Below, one piece after another: positions 9,078 to 16,844 of a stretch of DNA of 20,222 nucleotides. The stretch is from Perkinsus chesapeaki (lineage: Eukaryota > Perkinsozoa > Perkinsida > Perkinsidae), in NCBI GenBank assembly GCA_013115145.1, contig JAAPAO010000621.1:1-20222 (forward strand), given 5' to 3'. The position numbers and the translations under genes were made by a program. Below the pieces are notes generated by a model. The model was not told the DNA's origin, ran no database searches, and saw nothing but the letters and a program-made list of their open reading frames with translations. The first letter of the stretch is position 1. Every line of letters starts with the position of its first letter.

Positions 9078-9658
9078 TCGTACAACTTCAAGACGTCGAC
9101 TAATCCAACCAACACTATTGCACTTGAACCACGATTACTTGCTAATGATCTGTTAATACTACGTAATGACACCGAGACTACTGATGTAGCCCTCAAAGTG
9201 AACGAGCTCTACACAGTCATGGTCACAGGGACCATGTGGTTACAACAAGGTGTATCCAGGTTTCAACGTCAAGTACAACAGTGAGAAAAGGGCGACTAGT
9301 TTCCAGATGGTAGTTCGTTGGTACCGTGGACCACGGTCGCATGAGACCGTGTGGCGACAGCATGGTGAAGCCTTACCACTGGTTGACGACATCGTCGAGC
9401 TCGGCTACTACGTTAGGTCTGTTCTGATGATAATATTGATATCCCTTGGTACGTGCACAATTACTCTGGGGACGTCCATTACAAGAACTTACCTACGTAG
9501 GAACGTACTACCGAGTAGCTGACGTGGCAGTTGTCACCTCAGCCATGATCTACGGATCGCGTAGGTTCAGCATGGTGAACCTTTACTCACACGACATGGG
9601 TGTTGAGGGTGAGGGAGCCCTGAAGGCGGTCGACGAGACTGATTCGGTTCCAGCATGA
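9078..9658 (+). pseudogene. Frameshifted open frames of unknown protein upstream of gag
   Basis: Three to four overlapping frames on the plus strand each look protein-like only in part, and they fit end to end with frame changes. They are LEPRLLANDLLILRND to TVMVTGTMWLQQ (9123-9247), VKYNSEKRATSFQMVVRWYR to VELGYYVRS (9250-9420), PWYVHNYSGDVHYKNLPT (about 9442-9495) and YVGTYYRVADVAVV to VNLYSHDMG (to about 9603). This pattern suggests one coding sequence of perhaps 190 residues broken by small indels. I recognise no family. It sits between the putative PBS and the gag gene, where Ty3-type elements normally have no extra gene. The frame ends with TGA after DETDSVPA. Confidence 0.45.
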
Positions 9659-9860
9659 TGGACCCGACCCGTTGTCGTGGGGATAATGGAGGAACAACAA
9701 GGTGAACCTCCACCCTCCCCCTCTCGGTCTAGGACGTTCACTGAACGTCGTTCAGCTCTGAAAAGTGGTTAGGCTGACGACAATCACTGGGATTGATTCG
9801 GTTCCAGCACGATGACTCGATCCGGTGGATCCGAGACTGATTCGGTTTCCAGCATCGTGG
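9635..9860 (+). repeat. Three copies of a roughly 24-bp direct repeat
   Basis: GACTGATTCGGTTCCAGCA with GATG following occurs at 9637-9660 and, with one or two changes, at 9791-9814 and 9835-9860 (the last has an extra T). Spacings are irregular, about 155 and 43 bp. The sequence between the first two copies is unrelated. Confidence 0.85.
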
Positions 9861-9908
9861 ATTCCGGTCCTACGTCTACCGAGCTACGATCTATTCCGGG
9901 GGTGTCGC

Positions 9909-10255
9909 CATTCACCCAGTGTTGTTTCGTCCACGGTATGTTCCGTCCAAAATTGTTTCATCCACGCGCGAATTCGCCCAGCTCTTTTCATCCATGCGCG
10001 TTTCCTCCAGCTCACTTCGTACACTTGCAGTATTGGACGAAAAGATCATGGACGAAACGCGCATTGTCAGCATATCTTTGCATGAAGCAAGCATGAACGA
10101 AACAATCGTGCCGAAACCCTACATGGACGAAACAAATGTGTACGAAACGAGCACAATCACAGTGGACGAAACGATCCTGGATAAACTGCGATCTGGGCGA
10201 AACAATCCTGGACGGAACATGCCATGGACGAAACAATAATGGACGAATCGCGGTA
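9909..10255. repeat. Palindromic pair of degenerate 15-bp tandem arrays
   Basis: On the right (about 10034-10255) the unit TGGACGAAACAATCC recurs with period 15. Recognisable copies start at 10034, 10049, 10079, 10094, 10109, 10124, 10139, 10163, 10178, 10194, 10209, 10225 and 10240. On the left (about 9909-10023) the reverse complement GTTTCGTCCA recurs with the same period, at 9924, 9940, 9955, 9971, 9985, 10000 and 10014. Orientation flips near 10025. The outer ends are the best matched: GTTTCGTCCACGGTATG at 9924 mirrors CATGCCATGGACGAAAC ending at 10234. The open frames here (for example repeated MDET) follow from the repeats and I do not treat them as genes. Confidence 0.9.
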
Positions 10256-10734
10256 CACCCATCGATTCGTGGAGCCAAGGATGATTGTTAGTATGATGAC
10301 TACGACCTCTACCACGGTTCGACAACTTTATGAACAAGCTCAGTTCACTAATGAGGTCTTACGTTATCACTTCATTAAGTACGTTAGTCAGGCAGTTGAC
10401 GTGCTTACTGTTGTCCTATACTACCTACAGGCTCATTGACTACGAGCAACTCTATTTGCCGCATGATTACTCTCTAATCACTTCGGCTGGTTAAACTTTC
10501 GAGGTCGACTGACGTGTCTACATACGTGCACTATGTAGCCTAACAACGACCAACGTCAATTGTTGCCTTCTATTTTTATATGTCCCTGACAGGGACTCCC
10601 TGTGGTTTATCTTCCGAGGGACAACTTTCTCTTATTTTGTAACCTGAACGCTAGGTTCAACGTCAATTCATCATATTAACTAAGTCGGGACTACTTGTTG
10701 TAGCGACCTGTTTACGCGCAACCCTCTAACTAAT
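10256..10734 (+). other. Spacer between the repeat arrays and gag
   Basis: A short open frame (to 10439) carries a plausible peptide, TVRQLYEQAQFTNEVLRYHF, but no known domain. It may be another piece of the decayed upstream coding sequence. From 10440 to 10734 I see only a small palindrome, TCCCTGACAGGGA (near 10583-10595), and no gene. Confidence 0.35.
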
Positions 10735-12414
10735 ATGACTAACCCCGACAACCACGATGTCATCATCAACGAGAACAACAATGAGATTGGTATCCAGACT
10801 ACCGGTACTGCTGTTGGTTTCAACACTGACCCACCTCAACAGCCTGACGTGTTCCTAAGAAGGCTACCGCCATCACTACCCTGCAATGGAATATCTGGGA
10901 TACCTTTTGGCTCTGTCTCCTACGTCTACCCACAGAACAACGACTTGGATGGCGGTAATCCTGAGAGGGTCACCAATGGTTACTCTGGACTACCTTCTCG
11001 AACTGTCTACGTTCCGCCTGTAAATGGCAGAAGACCATCTAGAACCTCACGTTCGTCTGACGAACTTCGTCATCTGCGTCTTCATCACCCTCTGATAATG
11101 ATGTGGAGAGAAGGGACTACCTACGTGGACAACACCCTCAAGGTCAGACTAATCGTAGAGAAGAACGTTCAAGAAGACGAGAGGGGAATCGCAGACATCG
11201 CCACAGAAGCCCAAGCTCTTCTTCAAGGACATCTTCTAGATCTATGAACTCTAAGGACCCTTCTAGACGGCATAGACGCCGACGTGCCCAAGAAAGCCAC
11301 GGCTTGACTTCTGGTACTTACTATGTACCCCCACAACGTGGAACTCCTTCTACTGAGTGGTGCTCTGGTTGTAATCGACGCCGTTGTGAACAAGCTCATA
11401 TCAGTACGTGACTTTGACACTATGCAAATCGTCATACGTGCTCTACGTCCTGAGGAATCCTTCACTGGCGCTAAAGACCCACACTCTGGTACAACTTGGA
11501 TCACTGAGATGTATCAGGAAACGGAGGGGCATCCAGACGTCGTGAGATATCTCTGGCTTAAGAAGTATACGTCTTCCAAGGTATGGAATGAGGTGACCGC
11601 TAACATCACACCTCTCGCACGTTGCTATCGAGACTATGAGCGTCAACTTGAAAAGGTCGTACGCCATCTCCGGAAGTCCTTCGACACCGACGAACATCTA
11701 CATAAGACTGAGCACATCTTCAGCAACGTGAACCAAGGGAAAGGTTCGGTGTACGACTTCGTTGAACGTCTTGAGGAGCTAAGTGGAGAACTCTACCACC
11801 TTGGATCGCCTATACTCGAGTACAAGCTCAAGTGGAACCTCTACAACGGTCTCAACGACTCCGAGCTACAACTACGAGTAAACGACGTCTTGGACGACAA
11901 GGATGTGAACTACGCTGACTTTAAGGCCACTGTGCTACGTCAGTATAGACGTATGACTAATAGTTTTGGCTTCAAGTCTAAGAGAGATGCTACGGGAAGC
12001 CCACGTCGTGATGAATCTCGTGGGAAGTACCAACGCCAAGAACGTGGACAATCTGGCAGGTATCCTTGGTCACGCCAATCCAGTAGGCCTCCCAGTACCT
12101 CAGTCAACTCACTACAGTCCGAAACTGATGGCTATACGACTGATGATGAAGACCAACGTCGACATCACATCAATATGGGACGAGATCTAACTGGCATGAA
12201 GTGTTTTAGATGCCTACAACGTGGCCATTCTGCTAGAGACTGTCTTCAAGACGAACCTTCTGATCTTAGCATACGTTGCCGTATATGTGGTAACCCACAA
12301 CATCAGGCAGACGTGTGTAAGATACGGAGCGATAAACCACTATGCTATCGTTGCCAAAACCCTGGACATCTTGCCTACGTATGCACTTCCAAGAAGAAGT
12401 CGACTACGTCATGA
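10735..12414 (+). pseudogene. gag: Gag polyprotein with three CCHC zinc knuckles, frameshifted
   Basis: The first part (10735 to about 11060) is a Pro/Asn-rich region starting MTNPDNHDV. The reading then moves to the next frame (about 11060-11320, Arg/Ser-rich, including GTYYVPPQRGTPS) and returns to the first frame by about 11323-11400, so two small indels seem to offset each other. The capsid-like helical part follows (RDFDTMQIVIRALRPEES to YADFKATVLRQYRRM, 11406-11961). Next come a basic linker and three nucleocapsid knuckles of the form C-x2-C-x4-H-x4-C: CFRCLQRGHSARDC (12202-12243), CRICGNPQHQADVC (about 12277-12318) and CYRCQNPGHLAYVC (12343-12384). Gag packages element RNA in virus-like particles. 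It ends in TGA (12412-12414), with the protease in the same frame beyond. Confidence 0.75.
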
Positions 12415-12780
12415 ACAAGGAGAGCACCTACACCAAGACCTACTGCTACTGTTGGTATGATACTTGACGACAGTATTACCCATACAGAACAGCATGTCTA
12501 CACGACTAGAACCACTTCACGAGACGTTGATGAAACCATCGGATCGATGGAGATGGTGATAGGCAACGCCCAGGTAGAAGGCACTACGATACCAGCCCTC
12601 TTTGACACTGGTGCAGAAGTAATACTTCTGACTCAGCACACCGGTCGTAGATATACGGGGAGTAGTCACCCTAGTCGTATCAGCTGGTGGTATGACGTTA
12701 CTAGGACCAAACATAGAGAGGTTAACGTTATAGTCGATGACGTTCTGAACGGCCTTGCAACCAGTCGTTACAGTAGCTAG
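12415..12780 (+). pseudogene. Retroviral-type aspartic protease, truncated
   Basis: The frame is the same as gag's and separated from it by only one TGA. It carries MVIGNAQVEGTTIPALFDTGAEVILLTQ, with the catalytic DTG at 12604-12612. In the family this protease cleaves Gag-Pol as a homodimer. After LLTQ the sequence no longer matches a protease (GRRYTGSSHPSR), so a frameshift near 12640 is likely, and a TAG follows at 12778. No reverse transcriptase follows on this strand. Confidence 0.65.
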
Positions 12781-13068
12781 ATCAGCACCAGGCGACCAGA
12801 TTTCTCTGCGGTAGGCGTCGATGTCGTGATGGCCACGAGGTGCCTGTGGACGTAGGTCTTCAGCATGTCTACTAACATCGTTGCTAAAGTTGTTGCCAGA
12901 CGTAGTTGTAAAAGAAAAGAGGGATAGGGACGTACAATTAGAGTCGTCAACTACTCTACAAAACCATGCTATAATAGAAGAATAAAGTAGAATAGTAGAA
13001 TAAAGATAGGGACGTAGCTACACTAGACGCTCACTAGCCTACTTCACTATAGATATAAACGACGTGAT
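12781..13068. other. Non-coding junction left of the minus-strand insertion
   Basis: I find no coding sequence. The string ATAGGGACGTA occurs twice (about 12925-12935 and 13005-13015), flanking an A-rich stretch of AGAATA/AGTAGAATA repeats. This segment may belong to the end of the plus-strand element or to the older minus-strand remnant that continues at 19061. Confidence 0.4.
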
Positions 13069-13072
13069 CTAG
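13069..13072. repeat. Target-site duplication CTAG (left copy)
   Basis: CTAG directly precedes the LTR and recurs directly after the other LTR at 19057-19060. A 4-bp duplication is within the range made by Ty3/Gypsy integrases. Confidence 0.75.
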
Positions 13073-13299
13073 TTTGGTGGCCCTTCCTTAGCTGTCTCAT
13101 ACTCATACTCAGACGAGGATACATCGGCGGTGATAGCATAACTCTTGTGCATAATACAACACTCTTGTAATTGATGGATTAAGAATAGATGATAGTGATA
13201 GTAGTATTGAGTTGTTAATGGAGCTATGTACGTGCTCACATATTGAGGGATAGGTAAGAGTTGATAAGATAGCAAGAGGCTACTCGTCGGGCGAGTACA
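13073..13299 (-). repeat. 3' LTR of the minus-strand element
   Basis: It is read as identical to 18830-19056 over 227 bp. On the element strand it starts TGTACTCGCCCGACG and ends GGGCCACCAAA. The apparent match runs 2 bp further (CT) because the target duplication and the PPT-adjacent bases happen to agree. Confidence 0.95.
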
Positions 13300-13309
13300 C
13301 TCCCCCCCT
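13300..13309 (-). promoter_or_regulatory. Polypurine tract
   Basis: On the element strand this is AGGGGGGGAG, directly before the 3' LTR. A purine run in this place primes plus-strand DNA synthesis in LTR elements. Confidence 0.85.
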
Positions 13310-13423
13310 GAAAAGTGATCACAATTGATCGCTTTGACTACGGGAGATGAAGGGCTACAAAGAAAAAACTTCACCTGTCGTAGTATGTAATGAAAACAGG
13401 GGCTATATAACTCAAGGAAAAAA

Positions 13424-14302
13424 TCAAGCTTCGACGCCTATGCGTGCAAGCAGATTCTTAAGTGGCTCACTGATATGACCAGACACATCAAGTGTAACTC
13501 GTGGACCAGTGCAACAAACATCAGAGTAGGCAACGTCAACGAAATTATCAGAGGTGTCATACCACTTTTGCTGGTCGTCCATTAGCAAACGACACAGTTT
13601 GAGTTTCTTCTCTAGGGGGTGATTGTGATAAACACGACCGATGTCAATAGAGACAACACCTTCAGTGTCATCATCTGGATTACGAAAGCATATAAGATCA
13701 CCAACAGCTAAGTCTTCGCAAGGAGTGGAGATAAGGTCGGCAAGTTCAGGTATACCGAGCGAACCGTAAGTGTGAATGATGTCATCAGAAGGAGCTTTGA
13801 ATAGTTGCCAGACAGGGACTGGATGAGGTAAGGGTCGACCACGTGAGCTTAAGTTGGCCATGGAATGTTGAGAATCAAGAGGCGCTAGGACAAAGTATGG
13901 TCCCAGAACCAGTCGTTTCCCTAGGCTGTCAACTATAACTCTAAAGACTCGATCACCAGGAGATATTGAAGGTTCATGACGATAGTTTTCGCTGAGGTTG
14001 AGGGCACGTCCTTCGGCGAGCGTAGTGCGCCATGCGGCGTGTAAAGCGCTTATCTCCTGTTGTAAAGCGGTAAGATAAGAGGTCGCATCAGAGGGAGGAT
14101 GGGACCCAGTCGAAGAAAATTCCAATAAAGATTGAACTGCATCACGACTTCGTCCACCGTAGACCAAATCCTCTGGAGTGATATCTTCGTCTCCATAAGC
14201 ACGTGGGCTAGTATTATGAAAATGACAAATCCATCGTAAGTTGCATAAAGCAACCGCTAACGGAACATGCGCACAGAGTTTGCGCAAAGAGGATTTCACC
14301 AA
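13424..14302 (-). pseudogene. pol: Integrase C-terminal part with GPY/F module and extra domain (frame-shifted from pol)
   Basis: This open frame follows the RT-integrase frame but lies in another frame. It resumes at VKSSLRKLCAHVPLAVALCN, which matches the helix after the integrase catalytic Glu. NTSPRAYGDEDITPEDLVYGG is typical of the SPxELVYG end of a Ty3 integrase core. SPGDRVFRVIVDSLGKRLVLGPYFVL is the SH3-like GPY/F module. About 100 further residues follow (AVGDLICFRN, GVVSIDIGRVYHNHP, KLKLCRLL, ending LARIGVEA). They have a GDLI...GRV pattern recalling BAH or Tudor-like modules, but I cannot assign them firmly. In chromoviruses a chromodomain occupies this place and steers integration. 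The frame ends in TGA or TAG-type stop just before the short 3' non-coding part. Confidence 0.75.
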
Positions 14303-16844
14303 AGATACTGACTTTGTTGAGTATAGTAGTCAATTCAGCTGTGAAAGCTTGTCCCTGATCTGAGACCAAGTGTCGAGGACATCCAAACCTCAACGACCAA
14401 TCCAATACAGATCTGGCAGCTTCACGAGCGGTAGGTCCAGATACCAGAGAAAGTTCGAGCCAAGTCGTAAACGAGCCAATAAGAATGATGATGTAAGGAG
14501 AGGATAAACCTCCAATGGTAACTCCCGAGAATGGTCCACAGAAATCCACGATCAGTGTCTCGAAACGATTCGAGAGCTGACGGGACCGTTGCCCACCGAG
14601 AGGGACTACACGGAGTAATTCTCTCCTACACGAGAAACAATTCTGATAGAAGTTGTTGATATCGCGCCTCATCTTCGGCCACCAGCATTGTTCTCGTAGT
14701 CTATTTTTCATGGATTGGAGAGGGCAGTGGGGCCAGTGGGCCTTGAGAAGAAGCTTGGTGCGAAGGGTCGATATTCCATCAAGAGAAGCTTCGTGTGGGA
14801 CATAAAGTCTATGCTCACCATTAGTATCCACGAAGTAGATGTTGCCGTCCGGGTGTACTGCAAAAAGTTTGTCGGCTTGTTCTTTTTTCTGTCCAGAGAG
14901 TTTAGCTATGTCTCTCAACCGTATACCGCGCCAAGTCGTTTCATCATTAACTAGGGCATTGGCACATTGTTGGAGAAATGAGTCCTCATAGAGGGGGTCG
15001 GCGAAACCTTGTATAGTTGTTGAGGTAAGTACAAATACCGAGTCGTTGTTGTAGAGGCTGGGGAGGTCTAATGTACCAGGTAGCCTAGATAGATAGTCGG
15101 CTCGAGTATTTTCGGAACCTGCAAGATGTTGCACAGTAATTTGAACTTGGCGTTGTTGGAGTAGGGCTTCAATATCAGAAAATTGCTGAGTAAGTCTCTG
15201 GAGGGCTAATTTATCATAACTGCCAAGGTGGGGTTGCTTAGATGTGCACCAGCTTACTGTACTGCTGTTATCGGCCAAGAAGGTGACGATTTCCACGTCT
15301 AGCCCTATTTCGACTAGTCGCATCAGTCTTTTTGCGGCGTCGACGAGGGAGTACATCTCTAATCTGTTACAATACCATTTCAGTGCATCAGGAAACTTCT
15401 TAGATTTTTCAGCGATAGTTACAGCATCCCGTTCATTATCAGGAGAAGGAGAAGCCGTGATAGACCAACCAAAACCAGTCGCAGCTGCATCACTGTGCAC
15501 GGTTATGTGAACACAACCAGCCCAGCTAGAATGGCTACATGGTGCTGATAACGATTGGGCAGATCGTAGTAGCTTTTGGAGCTTCTCACGGTCCCGCTTG
15601 TTGATACGTAACTCGCTGTCCCATGAGGCTCTGTCAGTGGCATGCCCATGCTTTCCAGACCAAGAGCGAATCACATCCGCAATGAGTGCACGTTCTGGAT
15701 GTAGTGAAAGCGGGTCAGTGAACTTTCCACATACACTGAAGAGCGTTCGCTTGGTTATGGGGTCGTTGAAGGGGGAGTCCAGAGATGTAGGGTCTGGTTG
15801 ATTGCATGATGCATGTAGTTTGCCGTTCTGGAAAGTCCAGGATAGACCAAGATGTGATGTCGGCTTGGAATTATCAGATGCTACCCATGATGATTTTGCA
15901 GCAGGGAAAGTAACTCCAAGACGTTCACCAATGGCGTCCAGTAAATCCCATACTCGGCGGATCAGCTGCTCGTCGGTAGAGCCGATGGCTATATCATCAT
16001 AGTATGAAAGGACTAAGAGGTTAGGTAGATATTGGTACCTCTCTTCAGGAGTGAGGTAGTCCGGCGGCTGTAAGCCGGTTAAACAAACATAAATGGCATC
16101 CGTGATGTTGTCGGTGAACGATTGGAGTGCTAGGGGTCCAAAGCGAACTCCAAAGCTTATACGGCGGCACTTGTACCGCCGCCCGCAAGTGCGCAACGAT
16201 AAGGCTCGATGGGCAGGAAGATGTAATTTGTAGAAGGCTTTGCCTATATCTCTGAAGGAGAGGTGAGCGATGTTGGCCGAGAGCAAGGCTTGGGCGCACT
16301 CGCCCAAAGATAGATTGTTGTACCCTGCCGGTGGGTAGGTGGAGTTTACTGCTCGACAGTCCGCACAAGGGCGAATTCTATGGCCCTCATGTTGTGGTTG
16401 TGGAACAGGAAAAACGCATATGTAGTTGGTGTCGTCAAGGCTGCTGTTGCTGTTTTCTTCCGTCCACCAGTGGCTGTCGATGTATCTGGTAATCTCTTCC
16501 TGGAAACACTGTCGTGAATCCTTATCCAACTTCTTCAGCAGGCCAGTAGAGTAGTCCCGACTTCTGACTTGAGCAACGTTGTCGTTGTCGTTGTCGTCCC
16601 AGTCGATCTCAAAGGCATGAGTTTGTCCTGTACAGTCCTTGTGCTCATCGGGGTCCAAGGGTCTTATTCTGACTTTATAGGAGTTACCGTGAGGAATTTT
16701 TCGCCAATCTGCAAGGCGTTGTGTGAGATATGTGGAGCCTCTCTGTACCATGGTGTCGAGGTCTACGTCTAGATTTATGGACTTTTTGTGTACCTTCGGA
16801 ACAGGTGCTATATTGGAGGAAATGTTTGGTAGAATCATTGTCAT
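14214..16844 (-). CDS. pol: Pol: reverse transcriptase, RNase H and integrase (integrase truncated by frameshift)
   Basis: The RT has IRPCADCRAVNSTYPP, SFRDIGKAFYKLHLP (first catalytic Asp), ISFGVRFGPLALQ and the YYDD box (SYYDDIAIGS, codons at 15993-16004). RNase H shows HSDAAATGFGWSI, RLEMYSLVDAA, FLADNSSTVSW and HLAGSENTRADYLSRLPG. The integrase begins with the zinc-binding AHWPH to CWWPKMRRDINNFYQNCFSC, then catalytic Asp in IVDFCGPF and in VSDQGQAFT. After LTTILNKV the frame runs into unrelated sequence and stops. The DDE Glu segment is missing and downstream homology resumes in another frame. The product copies element RNA into DNA and would integrate it. The ATG at 16844 lies in the overlap with the gag-protease frame and may not be a real start, because the pol frame is open further upstream. 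Confidence 0.9.
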   Translation of the reverse strand: MTMILPNISSNIAPVPKVHKKSINLDVDLDTMVQRGSTYLTQRLADWRKIPHGNSYKVRIRPLDPDEHKDCTGQTHAFEIDWDDNDNDNVAQVRSRDYSTGLLKKLDKDSRQCFQEEITRYIDSHWWTEENSNSSLDDTNYICVFPVPQPQHEGHRIRPCADCRAVNSTYPPAGYNNLSLGECAQALLSANIAHLSFRDIGKAFYKLHLPAHRALSLRTCGRRYKCRRISFGVRFGPLALQSFTDNITDAIYVCLTGLQPPDYLTPEERYQYLPNLLVLSYYDDIAIGSTDEQLIRRVWDLLDAIGERLGVTFPAAKSSWVASDNSKPTSHLGLSWTFQNGKLHASCNQPDPTSLDSPFNDPITKRTLFSVCGKFTDPLSLHPERALIADVIRSWSGKHGHATDRASWDSELRINKRDREKLQKLLRSAQSLSAPCSHSSWAGCVHITVHSDAAATGFGWSITASPSPDNERDAVTIAEKSKKFPDALKWYCNRLEMYSLVDAAKRLMRLVEIGLDVEIVTFLADNSSTVSWCTSKQPHLGSYDKLALQRLTQQFSDIEALLQQRQVQITVQHLAGSENTRADYLSRLPGTLDLPSLYNNDSVFVLTSTTIQGFADPLYEDSFLQQCANALVNDETTWRGIRLRDIAKLSGQKKEQADKLFAVHPDGNIYFVDTNGEHRLYVPHEASLDGISTLRTKLLLKAHWPHCPLQSMKNRLREQCWWPKMRRDINNFYQNCFSCRRELLRVVPLGGQRSRQLSNRFETLIVDFCGPFSGVTIGGLSSPYIIILIGSFTTWLELSLVSGPTAREAARSVLDWSLRFGCPRHLVSDQGQAFTAELTTILNKVSIFGEILFAQTLCACSVSGCFMQLTMDLSFS

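Larger units (their letters stand above)
6905..12780 (+). mobile_element. Decayed plus-strand LTR retrotransposon (leader, gag, protease; no RT)
   Basis: The stretch begins where composition changes abruptly from the AT-rich host. It holds a non-coding leader or LTR-like part, a candidate primer-binding site at 8898, decayed coding sequence at 9078-9658, repeat arrays, then gag with zinc knuckles and a DTG protease. No reverse transcriptase or integrase follows, because coding sequence dissolves after about 12780. No second LTR was found, so the ends are approximate and the left limit is set by composition only. It is older than the minus-strand insertion to its right, as judged by its frameshifts. 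Confidence 0.6.

Noticed and set aside
9909-10255. CRISPR-like repeat array
   Set aside because: Units are 15 bp, contiguous without spacers, degenerate and inverted halfway, and the host is eukaryotic.
9812-10337. Several overlapping open frames on both strands in the repeat arrays
   Set aside because: The 15-bp period is a multiple of three, so repeats keep all frames open. Peptides such as repeated MDET are a by-product and not evidence of coding.
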